This document shows positions 37,377 to 45,509 of a stretch of DNA of 64,000 nt, one piece after another. Source of the stretch: Pseudomonas frederiksbergensis (lineage in GTDB: Bacteria > Pseudomonadota > Gammaproteobacteria > Pseudomonadales > Pseudomonadaceae); assembly GCF_017114915.1 (NCBI RefSeq), contig NZ_JAAUOE010000010.1, forward strand, positions 44,082-108,081. The letters are read 5' to 3'. The notes under the pieces are model-generated. The model worked only from the letters and a program-made list of their open reading frames with translations. It made no database searches and was not told the DNA's origin. Position 1 is the stretch's first letter, and the number at the start of each line of letters is the position of its first letter. Position numbers and translations under genes: made by a program.

Positions 37377-38581
37377 TTGACCACCCTCAAGGACGGCTCG
37401 ACCGTACCGTTTCTCAGGCGCAGTCGAACCTGCGTCAACAAAAGGCACAGCAGGCAACCGAGCAGCAACACGCCGATCAGTGCCAGCCAGGCTTGGGCAA
37501 AGCCCCATGGCCCGTTCAGCACCCACCCGAACAACGGCGGGCCCAGCGCAAAACCACCAAAGAAACCCACCGACAACAAACCCGCAGCCGGCGCCGGGCT
37601 GCCGAAGCCCGGGTCGCGCAGCACCATGCTCATGGCGATGGCATTGGTCGCCACCGCCGTCAGCCCCATGCCCAGAGCCCCGGCCCACAATGGCCAGTGA
37701 CTGCCCGGCGCGGCCAGCGAAGTCAGCCATAAGGCCAGGCTCGACAGCAGCAATAACACCAGCAGCAGCCAGGATTCGTCAGCCATGCGCGCGCCCAACG
37801 GTGTCAGGAAAATCCGCGCGACAATGCCCATCACACCGAAGCCGGCGATCAGACCGCCGATCAACGTCGCCGGCATCCCCTGCCCCGCGGCGAACACCCC
37901 AAGAAAGGTCACGAACGACGAGAGCACAATCCCCACGCACAGCTGCACGCTCATCAACAGCGCCAGTCGCCCGTTGGGCCGGGAAACGCCAAGGCTCAGC
38001 GGTTTGCCCTCGTGTACCCGTGGGGCCACTCGCGGCCCCAGAAGCGCCAGCAACAAGGCCGGTATCAACAAACTCGCCAAGGCGCCGCGCCAGCCGAAAC
38101 TCACCGCCAGGGTCGGCAGCAGCAGGCCGGCAAACAGCGCCGAAACCTGCACCCCGGATTGTTTCAAGCCAACCACCGCCGCCTTGTGCCGGGGCTCGAC
38201 GCGCTCGGCGATCAGCAGATTGGTCACCGGGTTGGCCAGCGCCTGGGCAATTCCGCACGCCGCCAGCGCCAACACCACGCCGACGAATCCCGGCAGGCTG
38301 GCGAGCAAGCCATAGGCGCCCACCGTGCTCCAGAACAGCACCGCCATGGCCCGCCGGGTGCCCAACCGGTTGACCAACGGCCCGGCCCACAACGACAACA
38401 GCGCAGCGAAACCGAAGGCGCTGGTGATCAGCCAACCCAGCCAGTGGGTCGGCATCCCGAGGTCGGCGACGATTAACGGGCCGAGGGTCCCGACGGCGTA
38501 GAAGATCAGCATCGGCAAAGCCATCGCCGCAGTCAGCACCACTCGCAGCCACAAACCCGACGGGGCTTTGTGCTCAGTCAT
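37373..38581 (-). CDS. MFS transporter, putative exporter of the cluster
   Basis: The 402-residue protein has about 12 membrane segments and the MFS loop GPLVNRLGTRRAMA between segments 2 and 3, with a later second-half loop LGARMADESWLL. It overlaps the acyl-CoA dehydrogenase stop (4 bases) upstream and the GH88-like start downstream. From this position it probably exports the cluster product or imports a precursor. ATG 38581 gives MTEHKAPSGLW and places the first membrane helix normally. Confidence 0.85.
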   Translation of the reverse strand: MTEHKAPSGLWLRVVLTAAMALPMLIFYAVGTLGPLIVADLGMPTHWLGWLITSAFGFAALLSLWAGPLVNRLGTRRAMAVLFWSTVGAYGLLASLPGFVGVVLALAACGIAQALANPVTNLLIAERVEPRHKAAVVGLKQSGVQVSALFAGLLLPTLAVSFGWRGALASLLIPALLLALLGPRVAPRVHEGKPLSLGVSRPNGRLALLMSVQLCVGIVLSSFVTFLGVFAAGQGMPATLIGGLIAGFGVMGIVARIFLTPLGARMADESWLLLVLLLLSSLALWLTSLAAPGSHWPLWAGALGMGLTAVATNAIAMSMVLRDPGFGSPAPAAGLLSVGFFGGFALGPPLFGWVLNGPWGFAQAWLALIGVLLLGCLLCLLLTQVRLRLRNGTVEPSLRVVK

Positions 38582-39798
38582 CGGCCCGCTCCCGCTACCT
38601 GCGACGGCCAGTCGAAATCCAGCCCGGCTTCGCCGCAACTGTCCAGCAGTTGCCGCCCCACCGCGCTGATCAGCGCATCGTCGGTGCCGTCAAGAATGTG
38701 CGTGGTGCGGGCGGTGCGGTAAATCCCCGACAGTGGCGACAGCTCGCTCAGGCCCTCGGCGCCCATGATCTGGATCGCCGAATCCACCGCCTCGCTCAAG
38801 GCCTGGGAAGCGGCGACCTTGGCGATGTTGACCTCAATGCTGTTGGCCACCCCGGCATCGTGTTTACCGGCAGCGTCCTGCAACAATGCGCGGGCGCTGG
38901 CGATGGCCTGATAGACCTTGAACACCCGCTGGCGCACCAGCTGTTTATCCGCCAGCCGTGCCTGCTGGCCACGGGCCGAGTGGATACGCGCGCACATCAG
39001 ATCGAAGCAGCGCTGAGCCAGGCCCAGCCAGTGCACCGAGCGCAATATCCGTCCCAGCCCCAGGCGTTCCTGCATCAGCGCCAGCCCTTGTCCCGGTTGC
39101 CCCAGCACATGGCTGGGCGGGACTCGCACCTGATCGAAGGATAACTCGCCCTGGCCAGAGAACCGGCCGAGGATCGACAGCGGCCGCTCGACCCGAAAGC
39201 CCGGCGTATCACTGGGCACCAGCAACATCGACAAGGCGCTTTCCAGGGGACCGGCGCCAGTGCGGGCAATCACCGTGACCAGGCCCGCACGCTCGGCGCG
39301 GCAGATGAACCACTTGCGCCCGTTCAACAACCATTGGCCGTCGATGAATTCGGCGTGGCTGCTCAAGGTCGCCGGAATCGAGCCGATGCTGTCGGGCTCG
39401 GACATGCCGTAGCTGGAGACCAGCGTCCCCGCCGCCAACGGCGCGAGAAAACGCTGGCGAATGTCCTCGCTGGCATGCCGGGTGAGCATGTGCAGATCGA
39501 GCGTCGCATCGTCACCGAAGATCGCCGGGGCGTACTCGCAACGCCCCTCCTGTTCGGCCACCGCCAGATAGTCGCGCAGGCTGGCGATGCGCCCGCCGAG
39601 AGCCTGAGGATAAAAACTGCCCCAGAGCCCGGCGGCCCGTGCCTCGGCGCTGAGCTCGGCCATACGCTGGGCGGCCTGCCGGGGTTCCGCCGCCAGTTCG
39701 GCCTCCAGTGGAATAATGCGTTCGTCGACAAAACGCCGAACCGCTCGGGCCAGCTGCGCAGTGTCCCGAGTGGCCGCCAATGGCTGTGCACTCAACAT
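38578..39798 (-). CDS. Acyl-CoA dehydrogenase family protein
   Basis: The 406-residue flavoprotein shows YGMSEPDSIGSI (FAD-binding region), WLLNGRKWFICRAERA, PSDTPGFRVERPLSILG, a conserved helix AIQIMGAEGLSELSPLSGIY and RTTHILDGTDDALISAVG. The usual catalytic Glu region near the C-terminus reads ILDGTDDALI, with Asp where an ACAD normally has Glu or Gly, so dehydrogenation may be altered. In this cluster it would oxidise a CoA- or carrier-bound intermediate, as the PdtL-like or PigA-like enzymes do. It overlaps the AMP ligase by seven bases. Confidence 0.85.
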   Translation of the reverse strand: MLSAQPLAATRDTAQLARAVRRFVDERIIPLEAELAAEPRQAAQRMAELSAEARAAGLWGSFYPQALGGRIASLRDYLAVAEQEGRCEYAPAIFGDDATLDLHMLTRHASEDIRQRFLAPLAAGTLVSSYGMSEPDSIGSIPATLSSHAEFIDGQWLLNGRKWFICRAERAGLVTVIARTGAGPLESALSMLLVPSDTPGFRVERPLSILGRFSGQGELSFDQVRVPPSHVLGQPGQGLALMQERLGLGRILRSVHWLGLAQRCFDLMCARIHSARGQQARLADKQLVRQRVFKVYQAIASARALLQDAAGKHDAGVANSIEVNIAKVAASQALSEAVDSAIQIMGAEGLSELSPLSGIYRTARTTHILDGTDDALISAVGRQLLDSCGEAGLDFDWPSQVAGAGR

Positions 39799-41441
39799 GC
39801 GATGCCCGCCCCACTCTCCAGAAACGCCACTTCGGCGGCCAGGGATTTCTTGTCGATCTTGCCCGCCGGGGTCAGCGGCAGCTGGCGGTAGAAGCGCAGG
39901 TACTCCGGCAATTTGTTGACCTCCAGGCCCTGCTCGCGCAGGTAGTCGGTCAGCTCGCTGAGGGAGAAGCGCGGCGCGCCTTCGCGCAGGGTCACGCAGA
40001 TGCATACGCGCTGGCCGAGGTCCGGGTCCGGCACGGCCACGCACGCGACGCTGACCACATCCGGGTGACCGGTGGCCAGGGTTTCAATCTGCACCGGGCT
40101 GATATTGGCGCCGCCACGGATGATGATGTCTTTCTTGCGCCCGGCCAGAATCAGATAGCCGTCAGCATCGATGTAGCCCAGGTCGCCGGTGTTGACCCAG
40201 CCTTCGGCATCGCGGTACTGCGCGTCGAGTTCCGGGGCGTTGACGTATTGCATCGGGCTCAGCGGGCCGCGGGCCTTGATTTCACCGACGCTGCCCTGGG
40301 GCAATTCATGGCCCTGCTCGTCGCAAATCCTGATCGCGCACACCGCCGGGTTCGGCCGGCCGACGCTGTAGAACACCACGTCCTGGGCATCGTCCAGGGT
40401 GTTGTGACAGTTCACCCCGTCCGCCGAACCGTAAAGACTGATAAAGCCGCAACCGAACGCCTCGACACAGCGGCGCACGGTCACTTCATCGATCAGCGAA
40501 CCGCCGCAAATCAGCCCCAACAGGCTGGATTTGTCGACCTGTTGCAGGCGGGCATCGGCGGCGATGCGCTGGAGCATGGTCGGCACCCCCAGAATGTGGG
40601 TCGGACGCAGCTGCTCGATGGCCTCGATCGCCGCCTCCACGTCGAACTGCGGCAGCACGGCAATCGAACCGCCGAGCCAGGACAGGCTGCCAAAGGTGGC
40701 GGTGGAGCCGAAGGACGACCCCAGTGGCACCAGGTACAACCCACGGAAGCTCTCGCCTTCGGGGTGGATACGCTGCAGGAATCGCCCGCGCCCGCCCACC
40801 AGGGCGTTGTGGGAATAGGCCACCAGCTTGGGTTCGGATTCAGTGCCGGAAGACACCAGCAAGCGCACCGGCGAGTTGGGGCAAACCTGGGGCAATTGTT
40901 CTTGGGTCAACGGCTCGGCCTGGAGCATGTCCTGCAGACTCAGCCAACCGTCCCGGGCGCTACCTTCAACCACCAGCACCCGCAGCGACAACAGGCTCGG
41001 GCGCAGGGACTCGATGACCTGGCACAGGTCGATGCCGGCGTACTGCGCCGGAACGATCACCGCCCGCGCATCGCAACGGCGCACAAGGGCCTGGATGTCC
41101 AGGCTGCCACGTCCCGGTGGAAACGGCGCGACCACCGCCCCCAGGGCTGCGGCGGCGAGATCGATGGCGCAACTGCGCCAGCTGTTGGTCAGTTGATAGG
41201 CCACCACATCGCCGGCGACGATGCCAGCAGCGCGCAGGCTCGCGGCCAGGCGCAGCGCGGCGTCGTGCAACTCGCCGTAGCTCAAAGTGCCTTCGGGCGA
41301 GAGCACCGCCGGTTTCTGCGGAGCACGCTGTGCATGCTCGCGGAACAGTTGGTAGACCGAACGGTTGGGGTAGGTGCCGTCGCGTTCCCAAACACTGCGA
41401 ACGTCGGCGGGGACCAGATCAATAATGCCTGCGTTGTTCAT
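39792..41441 (-). CDS. AMP-dependent acyl ligase (ANL superfamily)
   Basis: This is a 549-residue adenylate-forming enzyme. The P-loop is LVSSGTESEPKLVAYSHN, the A5 region FISLYGSADGVN, the ATP-ribose Asp motif WVNTGDLGYIDADGYL, the hinge GRKKDIIIRGGANISP and the catalytic Lys PLTPAGKIDKKSL. Its start (ATG 41441) overlaps the CoA-transferase stop by four bases. It should activate a carboxylic acid as its acyl-AMP, either for CoA or for attack by the thiocarboxylate of the ThiS-like carrier, which would give a thioacid as in pdt and qbs systems. The acid itself is not identifiable. Confidence 0.9.
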   Translation of the reverse strand: MNNAGIIDLVPADVRSVWERDGTYPNRSVYQLFREHAQRAPQKPAVLSPEGTLSYGELHDAALRLAASLRAAGIVAGDVVAYQLTNSWRSCAIDLAAAALGAVVAPFPPGRGSLDIQALVRRCDARAVIVPAQYAGIDLCQVIESLRPSLLSLRVLVVEGSARDGWLSLQDMLQAEPLTQEQLPQVCPNSPVRLLVSSGTESEPKLVAYSHNALVGGRGRFLQRIHPEGESFRGLYLVPLGSSFGSTATFGSLSWLGGSIAVLPQFDVEAAIEAIEQLRPTHILGVPTMLQRIAADARLQQVDKSSLLGLICGGSLIDEVTVRRCVEAFGCGFISLYGSADGVNCHNTLDDAQDVVFYSVGRPNPAVCAIRICDEQGHELPQGSVGEIKARGPLSPMQYVNAPELDAQYRDAEGWVNTGDLGYIDADGYLILAGRKKDIIIRGGANISPVQIETLATGHPDVVSVACVAVPDPDLGQRVCICVTLREGAPRFSLSELTDYLREQGLEVNKLPEYLRFYRQLPLTPAGKIDKKSLAAEVAFLESGAGIAC

Positions 41442-43291
41442 CGAAAACTCCAGTGAGCGTTGACCGAGGTATAGGTATTCACGCTTAAACACGTCTTCAA
41501 TCGCCTGTCTTGAGCCAGCTCTGACAGGTCTTCTACGACCACGGAGGCCGGTATGGCGGCGTCGCCCAGCACCTGTTGCCAGGTAGCGGCGGACTGCGAC
41601 GCCAAGGCACTGCGAATCAGCCCGTCACGCCCCTCGGGGTCGCTGTGCAGATCGCAGGCGAGGATGTTTTCCAGTTGCTGAAGCTGGGCCGGGGTCTGGC
41701 AGTCGATGGCCAATAGCCCGGCCTGGGTCGGATACACGCCCTTGAGCAGACTGTCGTCGGCGGTATCTGTCTCCTGCAGTTGCTGCGCGCACAGCAGGTT
41801 GGCGGCGCCGAGCAGCGAGCTGTCGACCCGCACGCCCTGCCCGCTGAGGGCACGATGCAGCAAGGCGGCGCTGACCCCTTGGGCCGCGACCACGCCGCCC
41901 AGCACATCGAGCACGGTGAACAGCGAACCGCCCGGCGTCGCCGAAGCCAGACCGATCTGTTCGCCGACCCCGGACCAGGCCTGGACCACGAAATCGGTGC
42001 CCGGCAAGGCTTCGCCCGGACGGTCGTGGCCCCAACCGCCGGCATAGGCGTACACCAGCGCCGGATTGACCCGCATCAGGTCGGCGCGATCCAGGGCCAG
42101 TTCGACGGCCTTGCCCGGCGCCCAGTTGTGCAGGAACACGTCAGCGTCCCGGACTCGCTCATACAACTCTTCGCGGCCGGCGGCGGATTTGATGTCCAGT
42201 TCGCGGACCTGCTTGTGCCGATTGAGGGCGTCGAAGCGCACCGACACCCCGTCGACGCACGGCGGCATGCCGCGCAGCGGATCGCCACCGGGCAGCTCGA
42301 TGCGGATCACCTCGGCCCCCAGCTGCGCCAACAGGTGCCCGGCCAGCGGCCCCTGGATCCGCCGGCATGACTCGATCACCGTCAGGCCGCTCAACGGCAG
42401 TGCCTGCCCATCCAGGTCACGCATCGGTTTGCCGCCAGCGCTGATGGCGTCGAAGGCCCAGGGCCCCTGCTCCAACTGACCAGGCAGATCGCGATCAGCC
42501 CGACGCTCGGCGAGGCTGCGCACCGGGCACAGGGCAACGCCGCTCAAGTCGCACAGAGCGCTGATCCGCGCCATGGACAAACGCGAAAGCGCCTGACGAA
42601 ACACCGCCGGCATCGGCGCAACAGCCTTGGCGTAGCGCAGCAAAAAGGCCTTCCAACCCTGCCCGGCCTGTTCGCCGTCGATGCCTACCGCCGCCCAAAA
42701 GCGCCGCCACGGTTCGGCGTCCAGGGTTTCCAGTTCAAAGTGCACGCCGTCGGCCGAGACAAACGGCGGACGATTCTTCGCGCACGTGGCCCCTGGCAAC
42801 AGGCGTTCGGCTTCGGCGCCCGCGGTCGCACCCGCCAGGTACTGGGCAATCCCCAGCACCCCGGCTGCGGCCATGGAGGTGCTCACGGTGTTGAAGTCGC
42901 CACCGCGCAATTGTCCCAGCGCTGCGGCAAATACGCCTTGCAGAGCCAGGCTGGCGCTGAGGGTCGAGACATAATCCACGCCAAGCCCTTGGGCCTTGCC
43001 GCTGGCCCGGCCATGCACCGACATCAACCCGCAAGCTGCCTGCACGGTGTGCTCTGTGATACCTGCGCTGCTGCCGTCGGGCCAGCCATGAATCAGCCCT
43101 TTGAGTGGTTGTAGATCGGGGTGGCGCAGGGTGAAGCTCAATCCCCCGTGCGCTGGATCATCGGTTGTGGTCTGCGGGTTCAGACCCAGCGTCGTCGCTT
43201 GATAGCGCAGTGACGCGGCCAGTGATTCGAACCCGGCAGGTGAAGAGGCAAAGGAGCCGCTGAGGCTACATCCATGTAAAAGACGAGACAT
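41438..43291 (-). CDS. Tandem family III CoA-transferase (CaiB/BaiF)
   Basis: The 617-residue protein has two CaiB-type halves. The C-terminal half (from about residue 325) is complete: GLTVIESCRRIQGPLAGHLL, LGAEVIRIELPGGDPLRGMP, DVFLHNWAPGKAVELALDRA and TVLDVLGGVVAAQGV with the catalytic Asp at about 462. The N-terminal half is a degenerate copy missing the Rossmann front but keeping VDYVSTLSASLALQGVFAAA. It would move CoA between acids or racemise a CoA ester. ATG 43291 is chosen; an in-frame TTG at 43378 directly follows the carrier-gene stop (TGATTG) and would add 29 residues, so the true start is uncertain. Confidence 0.82.
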   Translation of the reverse strand: MSRLLHGCSLSGSFASSPAGFESLAASLRYQATTLGLNPQTTTDDPAHGGLSFTLRHPDLQPLKGLIHGWPDGSSAGITEHTVQAACGLMSVHGRASGKAQGLGVDYVSTLSASLALQGVFAAALGQLRGGDFNTVSTSMAAAGVLGIAQYLAGATAGAEAERLLPGATCAKNRPPFVSADGVHFELETLDAEPWRRFWAAVGIDGEQAGQGWKAFLLRYAKAVAPMPAVFRQALSRLSMARISALCDLSGVALCPVRSLAERRADRDLPGQLEQGPWAFDAISAGGKPMRDLDGQALPLSGLTVIESCRRIQGPLAGHLLAQLGAEVIRIELPGGDPLRGMPPCVDGVSVRFDALNRHKQVRELDIKSAAGREELYERVRDADVFLHNWAPGKAVELALDRADLMRVNPALVYAYAGGWGHDRPGEALPGTDFVVQAWSGVGEQIGLASATPGGSLFTVLDVLGGVVAAQGVSAALLHRALSGQGVRVDSSLLGAANLLCAQQLQETDTADDSLLKGVYPTQAGLLAIDCQTPAQLQQLENILACDLHSDPEGRDGLIRSALASQSAATWQQVLGDAAIPASVVVEDLSELAQDRRLKTCLSVNTYTSVNAHWSFR

Positions 43292-43378
43292 AAAACCTAC
43301 ACCAGAGTGGTTGCATAACGCTGCGCGGACGGCCTCGGGTGAGGTACGTCGCGCACGCCCGGAGCGATCAGTCAGCAA

Positions 43379-43651
43379 TCAACCGCCGGCAACCGCCGGC
43401 AGAATGGTGATGGCATCGCCGGCCTTGAGGGGGGTGGCCAGGTTGTCGGCAAAACGGATGTCGTCATCGTTGACGTAGATGTTCACGAAACGATGCACTT
43501 GACCGTCGCCAATCAGCCGTTCCTTGACGCCGGGGTACTCCCGTTCCATCTGTTCGATCACTTCAAGCACCGTACTTCCCTGAACTTCGACGCGCTTCTG
43601 GTCTTGAGTAAAAGTGCGCAACAAAGTTGGCACAATGACGGAAATCGACAT
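43379..43651 (-). CDS. ThiS/MoaD-family sulfur carrier protein
   Basis: The 90-residue ubiquitin-fold carrier starts MSISVIVPTLLRTFT and contains VEVQGSTVLEVIEQMEREYP, FVNIYVNDDDIRF and the tail AGDAITILPAVAGG. It ends exactly at Gly-Gly, so the C-terminus can be adenylated by the MoeZ-like enzyme and converted to a thiocarboxylate without prior trimming. With the JAMM and MoeZ-like genes just upstream it forms a CysO/QbsE/PdtG-like sulfur donor. Molybdopterin or thiamine roles are less likely given the neighbours. Confidence 0.92.
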   Translation of the reverse strand: MSISVIVPTLLRTFTQDQKRVEVQGSTVLEVIEQMEREYPGVKERLIGDGQVHRFVNIYVNDDDIRFADNLATPLKAGDAITILPAVAGG

Positions 43652-43728
43652 GCAGAACTCCCTGAGCCTGAACAAGGCTCTTTTTATTAATTAATGGATC
43701 TTGTTTAACGCCATGCCGGTATCAAGTT

Positions 43729-44136
43729 TCAACGCACGACATGAATACTTTCTTCGGTCACTTTACGATTAACGATTCGAAAGCTACGCACCGCTACATC
43801 AATGTCCGGAATGGTTGAAATAATCACGTAGTGCACCGAAGCGTCACCGGCGTACTGCACATCTTCAGCACTGGGATAAGCCGCGCTGGCGGTGTGGGAG
43901 TGATAGATCACCCGGCATTCCTCGTCCCGCTCATCCAGTTCACGCCAGACCGCCAGTTGCTGTTTCGGCGCAAAGCTGAAGAAGGTTGGCGAGCGCGCCG
44001 CGTTGTCCATGGCAATCAGCCTTTCGGCGGTTTTGGTGCCAGCAGGCGCGGCGATGATGCCGCAGGTTTCCAGCGGATGATCCCGCCGTGCTTGCTCCAG
44101 CATGGCCTCCAACAGGCCGGCACGAATACTCAACAT
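43729..44136 (-). CDS. JAMM (Mov34/MPN) metalloprotease, Mec+/QbsD-like
   Basis: This 135-residue zinc isopeptidase has a complete JAMM site: Glu23 in PLETCGII, His79 and His81 in YHSHTASAAYPSAED, Ser89 and Asp92. In Mycobacterium Mec+ frees cysteine from the CysO adduct, and in the thioquinolobactin system QbsD trims the carrier tail. Here the carrier already ends in Gly-Gly, so trimming seems unnecessary and cleavage of a carrier-product adduct is more likely. ATG 44136 is preferred over a longer frame to 44226 because that overlaps the MoeZ-like gene and shows no family sequence. Confidence 0.9.
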   Translation of the reverse strand: MLSIRAGLLEAMLEQARRDHPLETCGIIAAPAGTKTAERLIAMDNAARSPTFFSFAPKQQLAVWRELDERDEECRVIYHSHTASAAYPSAEDVQYAGDASVHYVIISTIPDIDVAVRSFRIVNRKVTEESIHVVR

Positions 44137-44155
44137 CCTCGTCCGTCGCCCCCGC

Positions 44156-45328
44156 TCAATAACTCGGCAACGTCGGCTCGACGTCCCGCACCCAGGCGAG
44201 TACGCCGCCGTCGAGGTTGCGCACATTGCTAAAGCCCAGTTGCTGCAATTCCAGCAACACCGCTTTGGAGCGCGCCCCGGACTTGCAGTGCAGAACCAGG
44301 TTGGCGTGCTTGCCGAAACGAGTTTCGATCAGCGCGGCGATCTTCGGGCCCTTGGGGATGTGCTGGGCTCCCTGAATGCGCACGATGTCCCATTCGGTAC
44401 GTTCGCGCACATCGATCAGCAGCACATCCTGGCCGCTTTCGCGCAAGGCTTTTAGCTCCCGGGCGCTGATCGACGGAATGTCCGAAGGCTGCACGCCCTT
44501 GGGCGCGATCAGGCCGCAGAACGCCTGATAATCGCTCAGGGCGGTGATCGGCTGGCGACCGGGTGAACGGCGCAGCGGCATCTGCCGGTAGGACATTTCC
44601 AGGGCGTCGTAGACCATCAGCCGCCCCAGCAAACTTTCGCCAATGCCGGTAATGAGCTTGACCGCCTCGGTGGCCATGATCGCACCGATGGAGGCGCAGA
44701 GAATGCCCAGCACCCCGCCCTCCGAGCAGGACGGCGCCAGCTCCGGCGGTGGCGGTTCCGGGTACAGGTCGCGGTAATTGAGGCCGACGCCGCCGGGAGC
44801 GTTTTCCCAGAACACCGAGGCCTGGCCCTCGAAGCGGAAGATCGAACCCCAGACATAGGGCTTGTTGGCCAGCACACAAGCATCGTTGACCAGATAGCGG
44901 GTGGCGAAGTTGTCGGTGCCGTCGAGGATCAGGTCGTACTGGCTGAACAGCTGCACCGCGGTTTCCGGCTCCAGACGCTGATCGTAGAGGTTGACCTGCA
45001 CATGGGGGTTCAGGTCCTTGATCGCCGCGGCGGCGCTTTCAACTTTCAATTGGCCGACGGTGGCCACCCGGTGAATCACCTGACGCTGCAGATTGGACTC
45101 GTCCACCCGGTCGAAATCGATGATGCCCAGGGTGCCGATGCCGGCCGCCGCCAGATACAACAAGGCCGGTGAACCCAGACCGCCCGCACCGATGACCAGC
45201 ACTTTACTGCTCTTCAATCGACGCTGGCCTTCAAGGCCGACATCGGGAATTAACAAGTGCCGACTGTAGCGGGTTATTTCTTCGCTACTTAGGCTTGCAA
45301 CGGGTTCTACAAGAGCGGGAAGTTTCAT
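44156..45328 (-). CDS. Adenylyltransferase/sulfurtransferase, MoeZ-like (E1-like plus rhodanese)
   Basis: The 390-residue protein has two parts. Residues 1-270 are a ThiF/MoeB E1-like domain with GAGGLGSPAL (47-56), the nucleotide Asp of GIIDFDRVDESNLQRQ and the active Cys201 in APSCSEGGVLG. Residues 285-390 are a rhodanese domain with active Cys348 in LHCKSGARSK. The two zinc CxxC pairs of MoeB are absent (LNYRDLYPE stands where one should be), as in MoeZ. It would adenylate the carrier's Gly-Gly tail and hand over persulfide sulfur. It is the first gene of the second leftward operon, after the terminator at 45467. Confidence 0.93.
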   Translation of the reverse strand: MKLPALVEPVASLSSEEITRYSRHLLIPDVGLEGQRRLKSSKVLVIGAGGLGSPALLYLAAAGIGTLGIIDFDRVDESNLQRQVIHRVATVGQLKVESAAAAIKDLNPHVQVNLYDQRLEPETAVQLFSQYDLILDGTDNFATRYLVNDACVLANKPYVWGSIFRFEGQASVFWENAPGGVGLNYRDLYPEPPPPELAPSCSEGGVLGILCASIGAIMATEAVKLITGIGESLLGRLMVYDALEMSYRQMPLRRSPGRQPITALSDYQAFCGLIAPKGVQPSDIPSISARELKALRESGQDVLLIDVRERTEWDIVRIQGAQHIPKGPKIAALIETRFGKHANLVLHCKSGARSKAVLLELQQLGFSNVRNLDGGVLAWVRDVEPTLPSY

Positions 45329-45466
45329 GGCAAATACCTGTTACTGAATGCAACCGATTCTCAAGCAGGCACTTCGATTAATCAATTCAACGGGGCTGGA
45401 TTTTCATATTCAGAACACACGTTTTTGTATGCATTTAAACAATCGTCGGTAACTTGTGACGAATAG

Positions 45467-45494
45467 ATGAAAGCCCTCTTTCAAGGGCTTTCAT
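45467..45494 (-). terminator. Hairpin terminator between the two biosynthetic operons
   Basis: ATGAAAGCCCT (45467-45477) and AGGGCTTTCAT (45484-45494) form an 11-base-pair perfect stem with a six-base loop, 16 bases beyond the stop of the reductase/aminotransferase gene. The following bases on the minus strand are only moderately T-rich, so it may attenuate rather than stop transcription into the MoeZ-like gene. Confidence 0.55.
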
Positions 45495-45509
45495 GGGCCG
45501 TCAATACTG

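Noticed and set aside
43664..43685. GAGCC/GGCTC hairpin followed by Ts on the plus strand between carrier and JAMM genes
   Set aside because: It looks like a terminator only in the plus direction, where no gene is transcribed; on the coding strand it is just a small hairpin.
45329..45360. Weak Fur-like sequence before the MoeZ-like gene
   Set aside because: Only 9 of 14 positions fit the Fur consensus, too few to call in an AT-rich gap.
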